Positions 38,327 through 43,435 of a stretch of DNA of 43,435 nucleotides are shown in pieces. The notes below the pieces were generated by a model, which ran no database searches, was not told the DNA's origin, and saw only the letters and a list, made by a program, of their open reading frames with translations. How positions within the stretch are numbered: the first letter of the stretch is position 1; each line of letters begins with the position of its first letter. The translations under genes and the position numbers were made by a program. Source of the stretch: a virus; IMG/VR virus record IMGVR_UViG_3300037258_001224, positions 1 through 43,435 of that record; one strand, written 5' to 3'.

Positions 38327-41306
38327 GCTCGCATTTGTAATCGTGCTTTGTTTTATCGGTTCGCTGGCTCAGGCTCAGCAATTTAATCCCGTCCAGATCA
38401 AGTGGCCAACCGGGCCGAGCGGATGCGTCTATGCACCGGGAACGAACACTTGCGTTGCAATGACGAGTGGTGGCGGCGCAGGATTGCCTGCGTGCGCTGA
38501 CACCTCAGGTTCTGGGACCGCTCAGAGCTGCGCGACGACGCCTACGTTCACGCCCCTGGCCGGCAGCTGCGTCGCCTACTCGACGACGACGCCGAATAGC
38601 GGAACTGGGCTGACCCTGAATGTTAACGCGCTCGGGGCCCAGCCGGTTGCAAAATGGCTGGGGATGACAACCCTCGCGGCTGGCGACATGCCCGCGAATA
38701 AGACGGTGGTGGCCTGCTATGACGGCGCGGACTGGGAGCTTCAGACGATCGGAAACGTGCCGTCGGGCGGCGGATCGATGCCAACAGCCACCGCGCCTGG
38801 CCAGATCGTTGCGTCGAACGCCGCTGGAACCGCCTATTCGGTTGTTGGGCAACTCTTCTATTCGCAGAGCGGAGACACGCTCACCTCAATTGAAAGCGAG
38901 TGCAGCTCGGCCTGCACCTACATCGTGCAGAACCCTCAAACCATCACGCTCAGCGCCAGTCACACACTCTCTAGCAACGTAAATCTGCAATTTCTGGCGG
39001 GCGGCGAATGGACTGTGAACGGTGCTTTCACGCTCACAATTCCGGGCAATGTCTCAGGCACACTCAATCAACACTTCGCGGGAACGTCTACCGTCAAATT
39101 TGGGTTGTTAGAAAGCCTTGTACCCGTGGAATGGTTTGGCGCGGTGAACGATTGCACAGCGAGCGGCACGGGCACCGATAACACGACAGGACTGAACGCG
39201 GCGGTAAGTTCGCTTTCATCAGGACAAGTGGTCCTACAGAGCGGCATCTACTGTGTGAGCGGAACTGTAAATATCACCGCATCGCGCCAAGGCATTCATG
39301 GTGCGGGAGCGGGCCATTTTGTCAGCGGCACTCAAAATCCCTCAATGCTTATGAGCACATCCGCGACGGCTGTAACGCTGGATGTGAATGGCTCAAGTGC
39401 TCCGGGCGGAATGATTCTGTACAACAAGTTCGATAGTTTTTCTTTAGCTCGCTCGGTTGCTCCAACCGGTACTTACGGGGCTGAATTCGTCGATGCGGGT
39501 GGGATGATTCTCACGCACACAGAGTCCAGCGACAGTCTTATTCCGTACTATTTTCACAATGTTCCCAGCTATACACTGGGCGTCATCTCTTTCAATCAAG
39601 CTGACTGGGGATATAACGGCGTAACTGGATACACAGGCACCTGCGAGGGATTCGTCTTTTCCAACGGTGAGCAAAATTCACCTACACTCGATTGGAATGC
39701 TTCGAGCAGATCAACCGGAACATGTACCACTTCATATGGCCTGGTCATGGCAGGTGGTCCTTTAACGAATGCCGATCTGACCGCAAGCAATCAAACGAGC
39801 TACAACCTCGCCTATGGATTCTTCGTGGGCGCGGCGGATTTTCAGAACATCCTTTTCCCTAATATGGTGAACGATTCAGACACCTATTGCGGCGAATTTT
39901 ATGGGGTGGCCGGATCACCCGAGAGCGCTGTGGTAGACGGCGGTTGGTGCTATGCGAACGACGGAATTGTCATCAATGACGCCACCGGCGTGACGATCAC
40001 AAACAGCATCTTTTATTCAAGTGGGATCGCCGCAACGTCCTCTGCATATTTGACTTTGAGCAACAATCATTTCTACCAGCAAGGAAACAACTCACAAATT
40101 GTTTTGAACGGCGTCAACAACAGCAGCATCACCGGAAGCACAATTGTGGCGGATGGAACGACCGCGACATCAGTATCTTTTGCAAGTTCGTCCTACAATA
40201 CCTTCAGTTCAAATGCGATCAGTGGGCAAGATGCAATCGGAGTCTCGTTCGATTCATCGAGCAATCACAATACAGCGAGCAACGCAAATTCGATCGATCC
40301 CACCCACATCACCACACCAGTTTCCGATGCGGGCACGGGAAACTCGATAAGCTCGGGGAGCTTCACCGCAGCCGGTGACTTGGGTGGCTCAGGTAGTAGC
40401 CAAGAGGTGGTTGGAATTTTGAACCATGCTCTGCCCTCATTAAGTAGTGGATACCCACACTGGACCGGATCAACATGGGTGTTCGACACGCCAAGCGGCA
40501 CATCCCCTCTCACCACCAAAGGCGATTTGTTTGGATACGATACTGGAAATCAGCGCATCCCGGTTGGGGCCGATGGTACATTCCTCGAAGCCGATTCGAC
40601 GCAAGCGACAGGTATTAAATGGGGGACGCCGAGTGGAGGTGGCGGGAGTGGAGGGTTCCCTTTCACGGTAATTCAGGAAGCGCAGACCGGATCGTTTGCG
40701 CAGACCGCTTCTTACACCCTGACTTTTCCGCATGCCCTTCAATCTGGGGGGGCCACGGCCTTTATCTTGTGTTCGCTCGATGGCAGTGCCACGGTCACCT
40801 TTCCCTCGGGATGGACAGTAGATTTCAACCAAGTCGGCACAACTTACGCGCGGTTGGCGCTCATTCAAAAAACATCAGCGTCGGACACGAGTGCTGTGTT
40901 TTCTGGGGCAACGTCTAGCTTTGCCTGCTACTTCTTTGAACTATCGGGCGCACGAACTTTTGACCAATTAAGTGCATCAAGTCAGGCCGACAGCGCCACA
41001 ACGCTTTTTCCTTCTATTACACCCACAGCAGGCTCTCTTGTGTTTGGAGCGCAGAGCTTTGTCGGAGAACTGGCTACAACATCCCTTTTCTCAGATTCTC
41101 TGTTTAGCCCTCCGGCACTCTCTTCTGATTGGAAGGCTTTTGGTGTGGATGGATGGCCGAATCAGGCCACGGCAAGAGTGCTAACTGGCTATGTATCTCA
41201 AGTCGGAGCCACTGGCAGCGCAATTTCGCCTCCCACTCTAAGTATTCCGCAATGGTCCCAATATTCCGGGGGCGGCAATGCCTTCGCTTCCTTCTCGATT
41301 AAATGA
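38307..41306 (+). CDS. beta-helical tail spike with N-terminal signal peptide
   Basis: A 999-residue product with GGAGAAA upstream of ATG 38307. The first 23 residues read as a Sec signal ('RRLAFVIVLCFIGSLAQAQ', cleavage after AQA). A middle region (about 280-690) contains the Asn/Ser/Thr-rich repeats of a right-handed beta helix ('NASSRSTGTCTTSYGLVMAG', 'GVTITNSIFYSSGIAATSSA'). Residues about 733-772 carry the fibre motif 'TTKGDLFGYDTGNQRIPVGA'. A C-terminal beta-sandwich closes the chain. The helix would bind or degrade surface glycans. A signal peptide on a virion protein is odd. Confidence 0.8.
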   Translation: MNSMLRRLAFVIVLCFIGSLAQAQQFNPVQIKWPTGPSGCVYAPGTNTCVAMTSGGGAGLPACADTSGSGTAQSCATTPTFTPLAGSCVAYSTTTPNSGTGLTLNVNALGAQPVAKWLGMTTLAAGDMPANKTVVACYDGADWELQTIGNVPSGGGSMPTATAPGQIVASNAAGTAYSVVGQLFYSQSGDTLTSIESECSSACTYIVQNPQTITLSASHTLSSNVNLQFLAGGEWTVNGAFTLTIPGNVSGTLNQHFAGTSTVKFGLLESLVPVEWFGAVNDCTASGTGTDNTTGLNAAVSSLSSGQVVLQSGIYCVSGTVNITASRQGIHGAGAGHFVSGTQNPSMLMSTSATAVTLDVNGSSAPGGMILYNKFDSFSLARSVAPTGTYGAEFVDAGGMILTHTESSDSLIPYYFHNVPSYTLGVISFNQADWGYNGVTGYTGTCEGFVFSNGEQNSPTLDWNASSRSTGTCTTSYGLVMAGGPLTNADLTASNQTSYNLAYGFFVGAADFQNILFPNMVNDSDTYCGEFYGVAGSPESAVVDGGWCYANDGIVINDATGVTITNSIFYSSGIAATSSAYLTLSNNHFYQQGNNSQIVLNGVNNSSITGSTIVADGTTATSVSFASSSYNTFSSNAISGQDAIGVSFDSSSNHNTASNANSIDPTHITTPVSDAGTGNSISSGSFTAAGDLGGSGSSQEVVGILNHALPSLSSGYPHWTGSTWVFDTPSGTSPLTTKGDLFGYDTGNQRIPVGADGTFLEADSTQATGIKWGTPSGGGGSGGFPFTVIQEAQTGSFAQTASYTLTFPHALQSGGATAFILCSLDGSATVTFPSGWTVDFNQVGTTYARLALIQKTSASDTSAVFSGATSSFACYFFELSGARTFDQLSASSQADSATTLFPSITPTAGSLVFGAQSFVGELATTSLFSDSLFSPPALSSDWKAFGVDGWPNQATARVLTGYVSQVGATGSAISPPTLSIPQWSQYSGGGNAFASFSIK

Positions 41307-41433
41307 AGGGGGGGGGTGCCAGCCCAGCCATCACTCAAACCATGAGGGTCGATGGCGGCTGCCGGTAGATTGGCGGTTGGGTCCAACGGATGCTATGAAA
41401 AATGGGATATAGGCACCTGCTCAGCCCCAGAAT

Positions 41434-41495
41434 CCCAGAATTATTTGTCACACCTGTGACACTTAATTCTGGGAACCAGTGACACTTAATTCTGG
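41434..41495. repeat. three-copy GTGACACTTAATTCTGG repeat
   Basis: Copies at 41456-41473 and 41479-41495 are direct, 23 bases start to start. A third, at 41434-41451, is inverted (16 of 18 matches) and with the second makes a 40-base imperfect palindrome. The direct pair has the period of Mu R1/R2 transposase sites (22 bp), and the inverted pair resembles insertion-sequence ends. Confidence 0.85.
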
Positions 41496-41558
41496 CAGCC
41501 ACAGCAGGCAAAGAGGTCCCCGATTCCCTGACTACGGATCCCTGCCCCTAACTCCTAA

Positions 41559-41601
41559 GCGGTAAATCCTTTATTTGGGCATTTCTGCGGCTAAATCCTT
41601 T
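41559..41601. repeat. two-copy TAAATCCTTT direct repeat
   Basis: GCGGTAAATCCTTT (41559-41572) and GCGGCTAAATCCTTT (41587-41601) differ by one inserted C and are 28 bases apart. Their role is unknown, and they may be host-interspersed sequence. Confidence 0.6.
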
Positions 41602-41729
41602 GCTGAGAGGTGCTTGGCGAGAGTCCCATAAAACCATGAAAATAAGAGACTTCCGCCCAGAGTCCGGGGGCGCTCCCCATTTCCGGCGCTTGGGGCCGGG
41701 AGTGACACCTCCACCCCACCCCCAACACC

Positions 41730-41745
41730 TGTGATCCCTGTCACG
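41730..41745. promoter_or_regulatory. CRP/FNR-like dyad
   Basis: TGTGA-TCCCTG-TCACG matches the TGTGA-N6-TCACA arrangement in nine of ten arm positions. It lies about 70 bases before the small gene at 41813. Binding by a CRP-family regulator is plausible but only predicted. Confidence 0.45.
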
Positions 41746-41812
41746 CAAAATTGTTCGTCGCGGGCTTGCCTTTCCCACCGTTTGGATCACAATACTCTCG
41801 GAGGGTCCAGCC

Positions 41813-42004
41813 ATGGAGTCCATCCTCAAGCTCAATCTGCAAAGTGACAGCGAGAAGCCCCAGGCACCAGGTCTTCCCACGTCGGAACGCGAAGAGCCAA
41901 AGCCCATGGTCCCGAGCAAGAGACTGAGCCGGATCGTCAACCGGGCGGCGCACAAAGCTGCTGTCCACATGAACCGGGGCGGTTCAGGCCTCTTCTCGAA
42001 ATAG
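41813..42004 (+). CDS. small host-type hypothetical protein
   Basis: A 63-residue product with GGAGG eight bases before ATG 41813. It is polar and Lys/Arg/Ser-rich with a helical C-terminal part ('RLSRIVNRAAHKAAVHMNR') ending GGSGLFSK. No family is recognised. Convincing ribosome site and separation from the phage genes suggest a host gene. A CRP-like site lies upstream. Confidence 0.6.
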   Translation: MESILKLNLQSDSEKPQAPGLPTSEREEPKPMVPSKRLSRIVNRAAHKAAVHMNRGGSGLFSK

Positions 42005-42368
42005 CCGGGGCGGCTCGCAAGGAACAATGGTGTGACCCATCCATGCCGCATTTCGATCGCGGGATGAGTGGGAAGGATGAATTTGTCTCTTTTATCCCTA
42101 AGACTGACCGCACTTCATCGTTCAGAGTCTTGGCCACCCCTGCCGTCGCGAACCCACGTCAGTCATGACTTAGGTCCCGTTTCTGAAGTACCAGAAATCC
42201 GGTGACCACCGCCGAAAAAGCGGTGACCCTTTAGGTGACTCTTTAATTGGAGTACCCGGTGACCGTCAGGGGATGATCTTAAATTCTTTTCCAGCTAGGA
42301 TTTGTCCAGTAATCGTTCAGGTCGCTGACCGCCCATCGAGAGCGCGCTTCCTTAGGAGATAGAAATAA
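42005..42368. other. intergenic region with GGTGACC repeat array
   Basis: No gene is credible in this 364-base stretch. An inverted repeat TTTCTG-aagtac-CAGAAA lies near 42180-42198. Four GGTGAC(C) direct repeats follow between 42201 and 42264. The array ends about 105 bases before the next start codon and may regulate that gene. Confidence 0.55.
42201..42264. repeat. GGTGACC direct repeats (four copies)
   Basis: Copies start at 42201, 42222, 42234 (six-base core only) and 42258, with spacings of 21, 12 and 24 bases. Two spacings (21 and 12) are near whole or half turns of the helix. The pattern could be a regulator binding array. It may also be chance, given the short unit. Confidence 0.55.
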
Positions 42369-42635
42369 ATGACGCAGAATCGTAGTCTCTTCTCGATGCT
42401 TTCCCCATTTAAGAAGGCAGAAAAGCACGACGGACCGGATACGGAAAATTCTCCCGAGGTCGAAGCGCGGCGGAGGCTCGAACAGCGGATCGAGCAGGCT
42501 CTATCCGACCAGCTTCTCGCCATCACCATCGAGGCTCCCGCTCCCCAAAGCATTCAGTACGGCGCGGATTTCTACACTCCACTCGAGCACGCTGTCAGCG
42601 CACCCTCTTATCTGGATAAATACTCGATCGCCTAA
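42369..42635 (+). CDS. small host-type hypothetical protein
   Basis: An 88-residue product with a GGAG ten bases before ATG. The N-terminal part is basic and polar, with a helix at about 25-48 ('PEVEARRRLEQRIEQALSDQ') and a beta-like hydrophobic C-terminus ('IQYGADFYTPLEH'). No family is recognised. It converges on the permease gene, with a shared hairpin terminator between them. Confidence 0.6.
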   Translation: MTQNRSLFSMLSPFKKAEKHDGPDTENSPEVEARRRLEQRIEQALSDQLLAITIEAPAPQSIQYGADFYTPLEHAVSAPSYLDKYSIA

Positions 42636-42680
42636 CCAGAAACAGGATCAATCCACATCGCATCTCTTCGCGGGCGCATA

Positions 42681-42701
42681 CTCTTGCAGGTTCTGCAAGA
42701 G
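42681..42701. terminator. bidirectional terminator hairpin
   Basis: CTCTTGCAG (42681-42689) pairs perfectly with CTGCAAGAG (42693-42701) around a three-base loop. It lies between convergent genes, so it can serve both. The T tracts on either side are short. Confidence 0.6.
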
Positions 42702-42724
42702 CAGCGGCGCCCTGTCGCGTCGCT

Positions 42725-43435
42725 TCAGTCCTCGCGCAGCAGCACCAGCGGATCGACCTGCAGCGCCCGCTGCGCCGGAAGCCACGTTGCCACCAGTCCC
42801 AAGAGCGCCATTGCCAATAACACTCCGCCGAGCACCAGCGGATCGCGGGGAGTGGCCTGGTAGACGATGGAGGCCAGCACACGCGAAGCGAGCAATCCGA
42901 ATACAAGTCCCGCAGCCGAGCCAATCGCCAGCAAGCGGATGGCTCGCCCCAGGGCAGACCGCAACAACTCCATCCGCTGCGCACCAAGAGCTACGCGGAT
43001 TCCAAGCTCTTTAAGCCGCTTGCTTACCGAGTAGGCGGCCATGCCAAAGATACCCGTAATTGAAAGCATCGCGCCCATCAGGCCGAGCACGCCGAGTGAG
43101 AGCGTCGCCATCCGCGAAGCAAACAGCGCGCCATTCATCTCCTGGTTCCATGTCTGGATGAATGACGGAAGCCCGGGATCGAGGCCATGCAGCTTGCGCC
43201 TGATCGCGGCCGCCAATTGTTGCGGATCGCGGCTTGAACGCAGCACGAGCCAGGTGTCGTTCTGGGGGCTTTGAAGGACGGGACGAAACATCGCCGGCTG
43301 CGGATCTTCGGCCATGTTCGCGGTGTATTTTCCGTTCTCAACAATGCCGGCCACTTCGATGCGCGTTCCATCTGCGATCTTGAAGTGGTGGCCGATGGCG
43401 TTTTCTGCGGAGCCGAAGATCTTGCGCGCGAAGAC
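42725..43435 (-). CDS. ADOP-class ABC permease, FtsX/MacB type (3' part)
   Basis: The frame runs open to the window edge, so only the C-terminal 236 residues are seen and the start is missing. A periplasmic end ('IEVAGIVENGKYTANMAEDP', 'PVLQSPQNDTWLVLRSSRDP') leads into three FtsX helices ('MATLSLGVLGLMGAMLSITG'; 'LLAIGSAAGLVFGLLASRVL'; 'LLAMALLGLVATWLPAQR') and the closing 'ALQVDPLVLLRED'. This matches the tandem orphan permeases abundant in Acidobacteria, which act in export or efflux and lack their own ATPase. It is host DNA outside the prophage. Confidence 0.88.
   Translation of the reverse strand, partial: VFARKIFGSAENAIGHHFKIADGTRIEVAGIVENGKYTANMAEDPQPAMFRPVLQSPQNDTWLVLRSSRDPQQLAAAIRRKLHGLDPGLPSFIQTWNQEMNGALFASRMATLSLGVLGLMGAMLSITGIFGMAAYSVSKRLKELGIRVALGAQRMELLRSALGRAIRLLAIGSAAGLVFGLLASRVLASIVYQATPRDPLVLGGVLLAMALLGLVATWLPAQRALQVDPLVLLRED

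Larger units (their letters stand above)
1..41500. mobile_element. Mu-like (transposable) prophage, left end outside window
   Basis: The block has a DDE transposase with adjacent AAA ATPase, a cI-like repressor, and the Mu-type series gp27/gp28/gp29/gpF/protease-scaffold/capsid/gp36/gp37 before a long-tail module. Early genes run leftward from 10950 and late genes rightward from 11731. That differs from Mu itself and resembles the inverted early region known from BcepMu-type phages. The first gene's stop codon is at base 1, so the left terminus lies outside. The right terminus is not resolved: the last phage gene stops at 41306 and a host-type gene starts at 41813, so 41500 is only a working boundary. 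Confidence 0.93.
41307..41812. other. repeat-rich region holding the prophage right end
   Basis: No gene with a credible start or composition was found in these 506 bases. They begin with a run of nine G (41308-41316). They then hold three copies of a GTGACACTTAATTCTGG-type unit (41434-41495), two copies of a GCGG(C)TAAATCCTTT unit (41559-41601) and a CRP-like dyad (41730-41745). The phage-host junction must lie here, since the gene at 41813 looks like host. Confidence 0.6.

Noticed and set aside
41548-42051. Minus-strand frame in the right flank (167 residues)
   Set aside because: Overlaps the repeat region and the better supported gene at 41813; no ribosome site or domain pattern.
1-43435. 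tRNA, rRNA or integrase attachment site
   Set aside because: No cloverleaf, rRNA stretch or tyrosine/serine integrase was seen. A transposable phage needs none.

Overview
The window is almost entirely one transposable (Mu-like) prophage in what is probably an acidobacterial chromosome. About 41.3 kb of phage genes is followed by about 2 kb of host DNA. Two things point to an acidobacterial host. The truncated gene at the right edge (42725-43435, minus) looks like the FtsX/MacB-type permease of the ADOP class that is expanded in Acidobacteria. The tail-tip protein also ends in an Ig-like domain of a type common in acidobacterial surface proteins. Both are family recognition by eye, not database results.

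Left arm, 1-10950, minus strand: one tightly packed leftward operon of 26 genes, most joined by 1-8 nt stop/start overlaps (ATGA, GTGA, TAATG). In order of transcription it starts with a small HTH protein, a conserved phage protein, the DDE transposase (MuA type) and the target-selection ATPase (MuB type). About twenty small accessory proteins follow: several with paired-cysteine zinc motifs, winged-helix proteins, an ASCH-domain protein, a DUF6948-like protein and a GemA/gp16-like protein. In its middle lies a 43-unit hexanucleotide tandem repeat coding for a 93-residue (Ser/Tyr/Asp)-Gly protein. The prophage left end lies outside the window.

Switch, 10951-11022: a leftward promoter (TTGACT-16-GATATT) carries a perfect 7-6-7 inverted repeat over its -10 and spacer. 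It faces a rightward gene for a cI-like repressor whose C-terminal S24-like fold appears to lack the catalytic residues.

Right arm, 11731-41306, plus strand: a zinc/TM protein, GH24 lysozyme and holin-like protein. Then comes a cassette of predicted exported proteins (lipoproteins, a beta-barrel-like protein, a beta-sandwich-like protein, a secreted HNH-type nuclease). After a terminator and a palindrome come the head genes in Mu order: winged-helix protein, small and large terminase, portal, gpF-like protein, protease with a nested scaffold start, decoration protein, major capsid and gp36/gp37-like connector genes. The tail genes look siphovirus-like: tube, chaperone-like pair, tape measure, distal tail and hub proteins, J-like tip, and a beta-helical spike with an N-terminal signal peptide. 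Hairpins follow or precede several highly expressed structural genes.

Right flank, 41307-43435: a repeat-rich stretch in which the prophage right end should lie, two small host-type genes, a CRP-like dyad, a GGTGACC repeat array, a bidirectional terminator and the truncated permease. No tRNA, rRNA or CRISPR array was seen.
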